Source of the DNA: an uncultured Bacteroidales bacterium
GTDB lineage: Bacteria > Bacteroidota > Bacteroidia > Bacteroidales > UBA932
Direction: 5' to 3'
Length of the DNA: 64,000 nt
NCBI GenBank assembly: GCA_944322565.1
Contig: CALUPG010000001.1
Location: 186,001-250,000 of the forward strand
The notes beneath the pieces are model-generated. The model did not search any database. It was not told the DNA's origin and was given only the letters and a program-made list of their open reading frames with translations. Position 1 is the stretch's first letter. Each line of letters starts with the position of its first letter. A program made the translations under genes and the position numbers. This document shows positions 35,178 to 42,685 of the stretch, piece after piece.

Positions 35178-35792
35178 ATGGACAAGAAAGAAATAATGAA
35201 ACACATTGTCGGAAACGATTCCGATGATGAGATAAAATGGGAATTTTATCACGAGATAATATATTCCCAGTTCAAAGTCTGTTCCTTGTGGACAGATTCT
35301 TACGATAAAACAAATTTGGTTGAAGCAGAAGAATGGTTTGCCGAACTGAAGCAGCAGTTGGAAGTTGCCGGTTTTACCTGTGTTGACATCATTTCAAATG
35401 ACAATTCCAATGAATATATATACAGGCTTGAAGCCACGGATGCCTACATAAAACTCTGTCAAAGAATATACAGCATCCGTTTCCATAATGATCAAGAAAC
35501 ATGTTCCATATATATGGCAATATATCTGGACCAGTTCAAAGGCAAAGTCTTATCCTATTCAAACGGGGAAAATAATGCAGGATTTGATATAGGCGACCAA
35601 AAAGATGCAGTCAGTTTGGCAGTGTCATTCATCCGCAACATCCCTCAATATGAAAAACAATGGGAAAGACTTGACATTGCAGCCATCCACAAGGAACTGG
35701 AGAAATTCATAAGAAATTCAGCCTCGTCATGCAGCCGCCTCGGAGATCTGTACTTCAAAATCAGAACAGAACAGAACAGAACAAGAGAATGA
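35178..35792 (+). CDS. Hypothetical protein
   Basis: 204 aa, soluble, acidic. It starts MDKKEIMKHIVGNDSDDEIK and ends in a polar tract (RTEQNRTRE) encoded by a short tandem repeat (aacagaacagaacag). No recognised motif. Fourteen bp behind the WGDG/LRR gene and so probably its operon partner. Confidence 0.6.
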   Translation: MDKKEIMKHIVGNDSDDEIKWEFYHEIIYSQFKVCSLWTDSYDKTNLVEAEEWFAELKQQLEVAGFTCVDIISNDNSNEYIYRLEATDAYIKLCQRIYSIRFHNDQETCSIYMAIYLDQFKGKVLSYSNGENNAGFDIGDQKDAVSLAVSFIRNIPQYEKQWERLDIAAIHKELEKFIRNSASSCSRLGDLYFKIRTEQNRTRE

Positions 35793-35855
35793 CGAAGACT
35801 TTGTATTTGGTGATATGTATGGGAATTGGCAAAATCCTGATGAGTTGCAATGAAT

Positions 35856-35890
35856 GACAGAAAAATCATTGGAAAGACAACAATGACACT
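35856..35890 (+). pseudogene. Decayed copy of a WGDG/LRR gene start
   Basis: GACAGAAAAATCATTGGAAA then GACAACAATGACACT matches the leader and first codons of the gene at 34453 (34442-34474) with a few changes; the ATG has become ATT. The copy stops where the AAA/DUF4143 gene ends at 35898. Confidence 0.6.
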
Positions 35891-35897
35891 CAAACAT

Positions 35898-37247
35898 TTA
35901 TAGTTGATTTTTTCTCTCGGACAAAAATCTCTTCAGCAAAAATGTCAAGAAATATGGGAATGTATAGAACTTGCCATTGAAACCAATGTTCTTATATCCT
36001 AACTTGATACCGTATTTCACATCAGGATACTTCTCGTCCCTTATCAGATTGTTCAAGGATGCCGTAGCCCCATCCTTAGCCTTTACTTCCACCGGTATAA
36101 GCGAATCCGCATCTCTTACAAAGAAATCCATTTCAACAGACGGCTTGTCGCTATTGTAATAAAAAAGTTGATAGCCCTGTTTTACAAGCATATCGCCGAC
36201 GATATTTTCATATATCGCTCCCTTATAAGTGCCGAGATTCTTGTTTGCCCTCAAATCATTCTGTGCCTCATCGTCAAGTGATGCAATAAGAAGTCCGGTA
36301 TCTTTAAAAAATATTTTATACAATTTTGGGTCATAATTACCTTTGAGAGGAAGTTCAGGCAGATTCATGCAATAGCATACATTGATAACACCGGTATCCG
36401 CAAGCCATTCCACACAACCGATGTAATCCCTGTTCCGTGCATTTCTTGCAATCTTTGTCACTTGAAAACGCTTGTTTTCTTTAGCCAAAAAAGTTGAAAT
36501 ATGATTATATACAGCTTTGACTTTTGCTTTGTCCAATCCTTCCACATATTTGGTAATGTCTTCCTCATAGTCTTTCAGCAATTGCTTCTGAATTTCCAAT
36601 GTGCCGCTGAAGTTCTTGTTTTTGATGTATGTATTTACAACTTCCGGCATCCCTCCGAGAATCACATAATCACGGAAGAGCTCCGAAAGTACATCCATCT
36701 GCAAAGCTGAAAGCGGTTCAATGCCCAGCATGTGCCTGTAAAGTTCCCCCACGAAATCTTCCGAATATCCTTTTGCCCAAAGAAATTCCTCGAAATCCAT
36801 TGAATGCATCTCATAATCATCTTTGTACCCTACACTATTGGATTCGATTTCCCTATAATTGATTCCCATAAGTGAACCAGAACAGATGACATCAAAGCGT
36901 CCGTCCAATTTGAAAAATTTCAAGGAAGTGGCACAATTCGGACAAGCCTGAATCTCGTCAAAGAAAAAAATTGTATTTCCCGGTATAAATTTGAAGTCCG
37001 GATTCAGCAATGAAATATTTTTGAGTATGGTATCAACCTCAAATCCGTCATTGAAAATATCCCTGTATTTTTTCTGTTCGACAAAATTTAACTGGATGAC
37101 GCTCGCATAATTACATGTCGCAAACCATTCGACAGATCGTGTCTTGCCAATCTGACGGGCGCCTTTGACAATAAGAGGTTTTCTGTCAGGATTATTCTTC
37201 CATGCAATCAGGTATGCATCAATTTTCCTTTTCAACATTTTATCCAT
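35898..37247 (-). CDS. AAA_14/DUF4143 ATPase
   Basis: 449 aa. Walker A is KGARQIGKT, Walker B is TIFFFDEIQACP, followed by the typical FEEFLWAKG and GGMPEVVNTY, then a C-terminal DUF4143 PD-(D/E)XK-like core (SVEMDFFV…LIPVEVKAKDG). This is another multicopy Bacteroidales family of unsettled role. ATG 37247 (MDKMLKRKI) is chosen because a -7 box TATATTTG (minus strand, 37271-37278) lies within the longer frame. Three 13-bp repeats at exact 33-bp spacing lie just upstream. The gene splits the LRR family and has no island operator, so it may be a later insertion. Confidence 0.88.
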   Translation of the reverse strand: MDKMLKRKIDAYLIAWKNNPDRKPLIVKGARQIGKTRSVEWFATCNYASVIQLNFVEQKKYRDIFNDGFEVDTILKNISLLNPDFKFIPGNTIFFFDEIQACPNCATSLKFFKLDGRFDVICSGSLMGINYREIESNSVGYKDDYEMHSMDFEEFLWAKGYSEDFVGELYRHMLGIEPLSALQMDVLSELFRDYVILGGMPEVVNTYIKNKNFSGTLEIQKQLLKDYEEDITKYVEGLDKAKVKAVYNHISTFLAKENKRFQVTKIARNARNRDYIGCVEWLADTGVINVCYCMNLPELPLKGNYDPKLYKIFFKDTGLLIASLDDEAQNDLRANKNLGTYKGAIYENIVGDMLVKQGYQLFYYNSDKPSVEMDFFVRDADSLIPVEVKAKDGATASLNNLIRDEKYPDVKYGIKLGYKNIGFNGKFYTFPYFLTFLLKRFLSERKNQL

Positions 37248-37283
37248 ATCAGCGAACTTTCCACACATTGCAAATATAGTTAT

Positions 37284-37362
37284 TTTCACATTTTCCGCAC
37301 ACTTTCAATCTATAAATTTCACATTTTCCACACCATTTTTACCTATAAATTTCACATTTTCC
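37284..37362 (-). repeat. Three GGAAAATGTGAAA repeats, 33-bp period
   Basis: Plus-strand TTTCACATTTTCC occurs at 37284, 37317 and 37350. The second and third copies also share a TATAAA extension. They stand directly upstream of the -7 box at 37271-37278, so they are likely regulator sites on one face of the helix, or iteron-like elements. Confidence 0.75.
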
Positions 37363-37414
37363 CATTTTATTTACTTTATCGATTTTTCCTCAAATAGACA
37401 ATTTATTACTCACC

Positions 37415-37450
37415 AATGCCTTGTTTTGGCATATCCCCGTTTTTTATTTG
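37415..37450 (+). promoter_or_regulatory. Island operator 10 and -7 box
   Basis: AATGCCTTGTTTTGGCATA at 37415-37433, 14 nt to TTTATTTG at 37443-37450; the gene starts at 37469. Nearly identical to operator 9, so it was duplicated with the gene. Confidence 0.78.
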
Positions 37451-37468
37451 CAAAAAAGACAAAAAATC

Positions 37469-39001
37469 ATGGGAAAGATAATACTGACAGTACAGGAGAA
37501 TTCATATTTCAAGTACGGAAACATCGCCGACTTCCGGCTGATGCTCAATGGTGGCTTCTGCATAGTCAACTGGGGTGACGGCACTACTACGACACACCAT
37601 GCCGAAGGGGAAGAACAGCATATAAGACATACATACCCGGAAGAATGTATAGAAACCGGAAAGACATTCGTCATCACGATATCTTCAGATGAGGATAATA
37701 TTGTCGGCATCAGCACCATATCAGAATCAGCCAATATGCATGTCACGGACATCGACATCAGCGGATGCCAGTCTCTGCTGTATTTCGCAGCGGGTTGGAT
37801 TGAGCACTTTGATATCACGGCAAATCCCGGAATCAGGGAAGTTGAACTTGAAACCGAAGCGTGCTGGATTGCAGATTTCTCCAACAGTCGGGAGCTCAAA
37901 AAACTATCACTAAATTCAGCATTATGGGGAGCACCAGATGATGACATCCTCGCAATAATTGATTTGTCAAAATGCTGTAAACTTGAAATTCTTACCTGCA
38001 TGTATAATCTTTATATGGAAATAGTGTTGCCGAAACATTCTGCTTTAAAAGAATTTGTATATTCAGAGACGGTTTTCCCCAGAAGTTCCATAAGAAAAAT
38101 AGTCAGAACCATAGAACAAAACAAAGGCAGAATCAAAAGGCACAGGCGCGACAGTTTTGTATTCAGAGGAAATTTCGGGCAACTCGAACGGGAGTCTTTC
38201 ATGCCTCTCAAACAAAATTTCTCAGACACCGTCAATCCTGTTCCGCAACAGATAAAGATGACCGTCAATACATTTGGGAACGATAAATTTACCGGATACG
38301 CCGGAAATGTCTATGTCCTGCTTGACGGAGGTTCGTGCCATATCGACTGGGGTGACGGACACGCATCTGAACTCTATGCAAACGGGACGGAATTGCTTTA
38401 CGGGCTGCATGTATATTCCCCGAAATGCACAAGCCGGCAGATAACAATAACTTCAGATAAGGAAAATATCATCGGAATAATTGCCGATGACGACAATTCC
38501 ATATATGCACACATTGAAGCCATCGACATCAGCGGATGCCAGTCCCTTAAATACTTCGGAACGACATCAGACAATTTTGACATCAGCACCAATCCCGGAA
38601 TAAAGGCGATAGACCTTGTGCAAATGCGTTGTCCATCACTGGATTTTTCCCATAGCAATGAGCTCGAAAGCCTTTTTATCCAATCCTGCTTGGGCGGCAG
38701 GGAAAAGGTACAGCAACTTGACCTGACAAAATGCAACAAACTGGAATATCTGGCTTGTTACTGCAATTCAGACCTGACAGACATATCGGTAAGCGATGAT
38801 TCTGCCCTGAAAACACTTATATACGAAATGACTCCGCTCAGCGATTCGTCTTTGGACAGGCTCAGAAAGGTCATAAACCGCAACGGAGGGGAAATCAGAA
38901 AACTGGAGACGGAGGGATCTTCTCTCACCAAGTTTATATATGACATCGAAACATCTGCAACGGAATCAAGGACAGAAGACACTGAAACTAAAAATGAATA
39001 A
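37469..39001 (+). CDS. WGDG/leucine-rich-repeat protein, two modules
   Basis: 510 aa from ATG 37469 (MGKIILTV). It holds two copies of the module seen at 34453: WGDG domains at FCIVNWGDGTTT (~residue 40) and CHIDWGDGHAS (~295), each followed by short LRR-like units (DIDISGCQSLLYF; AIDISGCQSLKYF; QLDLTKCNKLEYL) and a KIVRTIEQNKGRI / KVINRNGGEI end motif. No signal peptide. First gene of a three-gene rightward operon under operator 10. Function unknown; the shape suggests a ligand- or protein-binding surface. Confidence 0.72.
   Translation: MGKIILTVQENSYFKYGNIADFRLMLNGGFCIVNWGDGTTTTHHAEGEEQHIRHTYPEECIETGKTFVITISSDEDNIVGISTISESANMHVTDIDISGCQSLLYFAAGWIEHFDITANPGIREVELETEACWIADFSNSRELKKLSLNSALWGAPDDDILAIIDLSKCCKLEILTCMYNLYMEIVLPKHSALKEFVYSETVFPRSSIRKIVRTIEQNKGRIKRHRRDSFVFRGNFGQLERESFMPLKQNFSDTVNPVPQQIKMTVNTFGNDKFTGYAGNVYVLLDGGSCHIDWGDGHASELYANGTELLYGLHVYSPKCTSRQITITSDKENIIGIIADDDNSIYAHIEAIDISGCQSLKYFGTTSDNFDISTNPGIKAIDLVQMRCPSLDFSHSNELESLFIQSCLGGREKVQQLDLTKCNKLEYLACYCNSDLTDISVSDDSALKTLIYEMTPLSDSSLDRLRKVINRNGGEIRKLETEGSSLTKFIYDIETSATESRTEDTETKNE
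37531..37713 (+). repeat. 183-bp segment identical to 34515-34697
   Basis: Second copy of the exact 183-bp repeat; sequence after position 37713 diverges at once. Confidence 0.92.
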
Positions 39002-39053
39002 TTAAGACAATCGTTGACAGCTCAATCCGGACATCCTGATAAAACAAGTAATT

Positions 39054-39650
39054 ATGATTGACATGAAACTTTTTCAGAAATTGAAAGATGAAGGCATCAG
39101 AGCCTCCGGTAATTTTTCATATGCCGATACTGAATTGTCCTGGGTGCTGACGGGCGACGGCACATTGATAATCATAGGCAAAGGTGATATGAGTAAAATC
39201 GATGATGACTTTGGCGACAGAGTAGATGAAACTGACTACGACATTCATGCATTTTATTATCCGATTGTATGTTGTTATCCCTGGTTCTCTTACCATGATG
39301 CAGTCAGGACTGTAGTGATTGGAGAAGGAATCGAAAGCATACAGGGAGAAACATTCATGAGGTACGTTAATATTGAACGGGTAATATTGCCATCCAGCTT
39401 AAAAGAGCTCGGCTTTTGGACTTTTTATCGTTGTTATCAACTTAGGGAAGTAGTATGCTTTGCAGAAGTCCCTGCCTCTATTGACTCAGTCTCATTTGAA
39501 GGCATTGCCGAGGATGCAGTACTGTATGTTCCGGAAAACAGTGTGGAAGCATACCGGAGAGATGCCAATTGGAACAAATCCTTCAGTGAAATCATGGGTA
39601 TCAGTCAGGGCAACAAAGAATGGATAAAGCAAATCACTAATTATGAATAA
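39054..39650 (+). CDS. BspA-type leucine-rich-repeat protein
   Basis: 198 aa, no signal peptide. The N-terminus has a beta motif LSWVLTGDGTLIIIGKGDM common before BspA-like repeats, followed by LRR_5 units (AVRTVVIGEGIESIQGETF, NIERVILPSSLKELG, QLREVVCFAEVPASI). It ends DAVLYVPENSVEAYR, the usual end of BspA-like repeat arrays. The lack of a secretion signal is unusual for the family. Its stop overlaps the start of the next gene by 8 bp. Confidence 0.8.
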   Translation: MIDMKLFQKLKDEGIRASGNFSYADTELSWVLTGDGTLIIIGKGDMSKIDDDFGDRVDETDYDIHAFYYPIVCCYPWFSYHDAVRTVVIGEGIESIQGETFMRYVNIERVILPSSLKELGFWTFYRCYQLREVVCFAEVPASIDSVSFEGIAEDAVLYVPENSVEAYRRDANWNKSFSEIMGISQGNKEWIKQITNYE

Positions 39651-40296
39651 AGAAATATACTTGGACTTTGAAGGGTACTGGTATCATATTAACTTATTGA
39701 CTCCTGCCGGAAGCGTTTGGATTGTGGAATGGGGTGACGGCGCATCAAAACGGCATATAAGCACAGGTGAATGGCAATGGGACAGTCATGGTTACGATTT
39801 TTCCGAAGGAAGCTTCCACACCATTCATATCTTTACAGAAAATGGAGAGGACATTGTCGGATTCGGTGCCTCGACGGACGTTGGACAAACATTAAAGAAT
39901 GTAAATATATCCAATTGTCCATCCCTGATGTATTTTCAGAATGCCTATGCTGAAAATATTGATACATCACACAATCCGTTATTGAAAGAGCTGCATTGTA
40001 AACACGGGACTTTTGACGCATTGGACCTCCGCAACAATCCTATGTTGGAAAAACTGACCTGTTATTCCTGCAAAAACTTAAATGAGCTGAACCTGTCCCG
40101 GAACTTGGCCTTACGGGAACTGGAACTGAATTATTCAGGAATCAAAAGACTTGGACTGCATAACCGGTCATCATTGCAGAATGTCAAATTGTTCGATGTG
40201 GAACTGGATGAGCGTTCAGAAAAATATCTTCGCCAGGTGGTCGGACAGAACGGCGGCAACATCATAAAAGATTACAAAGATTACTACTTTTTATGA
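39643..40296 (+). CDS. WGDG/leucine-rich-repeat protein, third family member
   Basis: 217 aa. The same design as the genes at 34453 and 37469 but diverged: VWIVEWGDGASKRH (~residue 30), then regular LRR-like units (NVNISNCPSLMYF, IDTSHNPLLKELHC, ALDLRNNPMLEKLTC, ELNLSRNLALRELEL) and the end motif QVVGQNGGNIIK. Overlaps the BspA-type gene, so translational coupling is likely. Confidence 0.72.
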   Translation: MNKEIYLDFEGYWYHINLLTPAGSVWIVEWGDGASKRHISTGEWQWDSHGYDFSEGSFHTIHIFTENGEDIVGFGASTDVGQTLKNVNISNCPSLMYFQNAYAENIDTSHNPLLKELHCKHGTFDALDLRNNPMLEKLTCYSCKNLNELNLSRNLALRELELNYSGIKRLGLHNRSSLQNVKLFDVELDERSEKYLRQVVGQNGGNIIKDYKDYYFL

Positions 40297-40332
40297 TGAG
40301 CCGTGTTTTGGCATACCGGCGGATTACTTTTG
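40297..40332 (+). promoter_or_regulatory. Island operator 11 and -7 box
   Basis: TGAGCCGTGTTTTGGCATA at 40297-40315, then 14 nt to TACTTTTG at 40325-40332 (perfect TAnnTTTG). The gene starts at 40363. Confidence 0.8.
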
Positions 40333-40362
40333 CATCAGAAACAAAACAAATAAGTAAACATT

Positions 40363-40875
40363 ATGGAAACAAACATTTTTGACGGCGCATTCGACCGGAT
40401 GATTGAAGACGAAGCGTGGCAGAGGCTTTCTTCGTCGTACCCTTTCTCTGCCGAACTTCTTGAACAATACAAGGACAGACTTGACTGGCACAGTGTCAGC
40501 GGGAACAGCAATATATGCTGGACAGTAACGATGCTGGAAAAATTCAAGAAACTGATTGACTGGAGAGAACTTTCAGACTCCTCCCAGGAAAGTCTTTTCT
40601 CTGCAGAAATCCTTCTGAAATTCAAGGATTGCTGGGACTGGTCGGTAATATCCGGCAGGCAGGACCTTTCAGATGACACAATTTCCAAAGTAAAGGACTT
40701 CATTGTATGGAGAGAGTTCATATCCAACTACCACAATTCTGAAAGATGCACAAAAGAGTTCTATGACAAATACAAGGAGTACATCCCGTCAGCACTGCTC
40801 AAGGACAGCTATTTCTACAGCAACATGGTTGACATGAAGGTCAAGGAAATGGAGCAGATGCTGTGCCGTCAGTAA
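40363..40875 (+). CDS. Hypothetical protein with internal DWxxxS repeats
   Basis: 170 aa. A ~28-residue unit recurs about three to four times, each with an aromatic/helix part and a tryptophan turn: LLEQYKDRLDWHSVSGNSN, MLEKFKKLIDWRELSDSSQ, ILLKFKDCWDWSVISGRQD, ISKVKDFIVWREF. Such helical tandem repeats usually form a binding scaffold. No catalytic motif. It is monocistronic or leads into the genes at 40950-44248; operator 11 is upstream. Confidence 0.65.
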   Translation: METNIFDGAFDRMIEDEAWQRLSSSYPFSAELLEQYKDRLDWHSVSGNSNICWTVTMLEKFKKLIDWRELSDSSQESLFSAEILLKFKDCWDWSVISGRQDLSDDTISKVKDFIVWREFISNYHNSERCTKEFYDKYKEYIPSALLKDSYFYSNMVDMKVKEMEQMLCRQ

Positions 40876-40930
40876 GCCTTTTGCACTGCAACAGCCGCAC
40901 GCTTTTACGCACGATACTGGCATCGCAGAT

Positions 40931-40938
40931 TAGTTTTG
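40931..40938 (+). promoter_or_regulatory. -7 promoter box before the 40950 gene
   Basis: TAGTTTTG fits TAnnTTTG. A half-site ACTGGCATC lies upstream at 11-nt rather than 14-nt spacing, so island-operator control is doubtful. Confidence 0.45.
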
Positions 40939-40949
40939 CATTTCGAGAT

Positions 40950-41201
40950 ATGTTTGCTAATTTTGAGAGACATATTGACAAACACGGAGAGTGTAAGTTT
41001 ATTCTCGCGGACGAATCTGGAAAATTCAAAGAAGAGAGGATAGGCGGACATCTCCCCATGTCATATCACTCGTGGTATGGGCGTGGGGCTGTTGCTTATT
41101 TCATCTTCAAGGTATTCCAGAACCCGTCTGCTGAAATAGGCTTCGGTGCCACGCTTTCTGCATATCATAGACAACCGACCTTCGGCATCGGGGAACACTA
41201 A
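40950..41201 (+). CDS. Small protein, paralogue of the gene at 30311
   Basis: 83 aa from ATG 40950 (MFANFERHIDKHGECKF), placed 12 nt after a -7 box. The core GKFKEERIGGHLPMSYHSWY and GRGAVAYFIFKVF matches the 30311-30559 product; at DNA level, stretches such as ggggctgttgcttatttcat are identical. The C-terminus (AYHRQPTFGIGEH) differs. Unknown family; possible membrane-associated helix in AVAYFIFKVF. Confidence 0.6.
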   Translation: MFANFERHIDKHGECKFILADESGKFKEERIGGHLPMSYHSWYGRGAVAYFIFKVFQNPSAEIGFGATLSAYHRQPTFGIGEH

Positions 41202-41212
41202 AACGATATTAT

Positions 41213-41470
41213 ATGCTTTACAGAATTACTATCAAGCACATGGAGCGAAACAATTATGCTAAAGCCGAAATTGGCATGAATGTGGAAATTAGTTCAAAGC
41301 AACTTTCATCATTTTTTGGTAATTATATTAACCCATTCAAAATCCAAAATAATTCGGACATGAAAGTTATACATACTGCTTTCATGGATAAGTATGGAGT
41401 TGATTTATATAAAGAAGGCGTGTTGAACTATTCATCAGAACGATATCTTAAATGTGAACCAATAGGGTAA
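41213..41470 (+). CDS. Small hypothetical protein
   Basis: 85 aa: starts MLYRITIKHMERNNYAKAEI and contains GMNVEISSKQLSSFFGNYIN. Short, soluble, no motif recognised. It sits 11 bp after the preceding gene and 25 bp before the FtsZ-like gene, in the same operon. Confidence 0.6.
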   Translation: MLYRITIKHMERNNYAKAEIGMNVEISSKQLSSFFGNYINPFKIQNNSDMKVIHTAFMDKYGVDLYKEGVLNYSSERYLKCEPIG

Positions 41471-41495
41471 TTGATATTACTTTTTTGGATATAAT

Positions 41496-41966
41496 ATGAA
41501 CAGCCTCAAAATCATAAGCCTCGGAAACGGCGGCACAAACATCCTCAATGGCATCCGTAAGCATCTTCCACAGGAAGTTGCCACTGCATCGCTCTGCTCA
41601 GACAATGGCAAGATTGACGAACCAGACATTGACCCGCTGTTTCCGGATGATTTGTCTGAAGTCGTACTGATTACATGCCTTGGCGGCAGATGCAGCAAAA
41701 TAGCCCCGAATGTACTCAAAACCGCAAAAGGGAAAAATATAGAATGCCTGTGCGTATGTATCATGCCTTTCTCCAGTGAAGGCGAAGAGACCTGCCGGTC
41801 AGCAGAAAAGACTTTGGAAGACATCCGAAACGAAACGGATATTCTTATCGTCCTGAAAAATGACTGGCTCAATGAAAAATATGGCAATCTGCCGATAAAT
41901 GTGGCTATGAGGGAAATGGACATGATGGTCTGGAAACTGATTGGCACTTACATTAATGACAATTAA
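41496..41966 (+). CDS. Truncated FtsZ-like GTPase-fold protein
   Basis: 156 aa against ~320 for the FtsZ core. The N-terminus KIISLGNGGTNILNGI matches the FtsZ T1 loop (GxGGxGxNxVN). A central part (ICVCIMPFSSEGEE-type: CVCIMPFSSEGEETCRSAEK, then ETDILIVLKNDWL) follows FtsZ PFxxEGxxRxxxA…DxLIVIxNDxL closely. The GTP signature GGGTGTG reads CLGGRCSK, and the chain ends at helix H7 before the T7 catalytic loop. It can hardly polymerise or hydrolyse GTP as FtsZ does. It could act as an FtsZ inhibitor or decoy. Confidence 0.75.
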   Translation: MNSLKIISLGNGGTNILNGIRKHLPQEVATASLCSDNGKIDEPDIDPLFPDDLSEVVLITCLGGRCSKIAPNVLKTAKGKNIECLCVCIMPFSSEGEETCRSAEKTLEDIRNETDILIVLKNDWLNEKYGNLPINVAMREMDMMVWKLIGTYINDN

Positions 41967-41981
41967 ATAAATTCACATATC

Positions 41982-42680
41982 ATGGGAGAATATAATTCAA
42001 ACCAGCCGGAATTCTATTACGGAATAGGCAAAGACGGTATTGTCAAAGAGGGAATATTCGAACGCTTCCCTGAACTGATTCCGGCTATAGGTGATCACTA
42101 TTGGAGAGAAGATAGTGCACACAAGAATATGCTGCTCGTAGGAGAAAGCAACTATTTCAATGACAATGATGTACCTCATAGTGACTTTAAAAATGCTGAA
42201 GCATGGTACAAATCAACTGAAGCCAAACTGATCCCGGAATATCGTAGAAAAGATGTAAGTAACTGGATAGGATACGAAACTTTTAATAAAGTCTTCAATA
42301 TTATGGATAAAGTCTTATCCAGCTCTGTCATTGAACATGAAACAGGACTTCAAGAAGCCGCTTTCTATAACTATTTCCTGCGTCCGGCATACAACAACGG
42401 CAACAGCAAAGGCTTCATTCCGCAGAGTATTGACAGGGAAATATCCGGAACTGCATTGGTTGACATCATCAGAAAAATCTGTCCGAGCCTGATAATATTC
42501 CTGAGCAAAAAAGCATACACGGAATTCAGTCAGTTCCTCCGGCGTAACAATCTTGTTTATGAAGGAATCATCATCGAACATGTCTCACATCCGGCAAGTA
42601 TATGGTGGAACCGGGACGGCGGAATTCATGGAAAAGTCAAATTCGAAGACTTGCTGAGAAAATATTGGATAAACAAATAA
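41982..42680 (+). CDS. Hypothetical protein, faint uracil-DNA-glycosylase resemblance
   Basis: 232 aa. LLVGESNYF near residue 50 and HVSHPASIWWNRDG near 205 recall the GExPG/VGESP motif I and HPSP motif of the uracil-DNA-glycosylase superfamily, with ICPSLIIFLSKKAYTEF between them as a possible beta-helix unit. The catalytic Asp/Asn is not obvious, so the assignment is tentative. It lies between the FtsZ-like and FtsK-like genes with gaps of 15 and 5 bp. Confidence 0.55.
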   Translation: MGEYNSNQPEFYYGIGKDGIVKEGIFERFPELIPAIGDHYWREDSAHKNMLLVGESNYFNDNDVPHSDFKNAEAWYKSTEAKLIPEYRRKDVSNWIGYETFNKVFNIMDKVLSSSVIEHETGLQEAAFYNYFLRPAYNNGNSKGFIPQSIDREISGTALVDIIRKICPSLIIFLSKKAYTEFSQFLRRNNLVYEGIIIEHVSHPASIWWNRDGGIHGKVKFEDLLRKYWINK

Positions 42681-42685
42681 AAAAC

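Noticed and set aside
37284-37362. Repeats before the DUF4143 gene as a CRISPR array
   Set aside because: Only three 13-bp units with AT-rich similar spacers and no cas gene; they fit operator repeats better.
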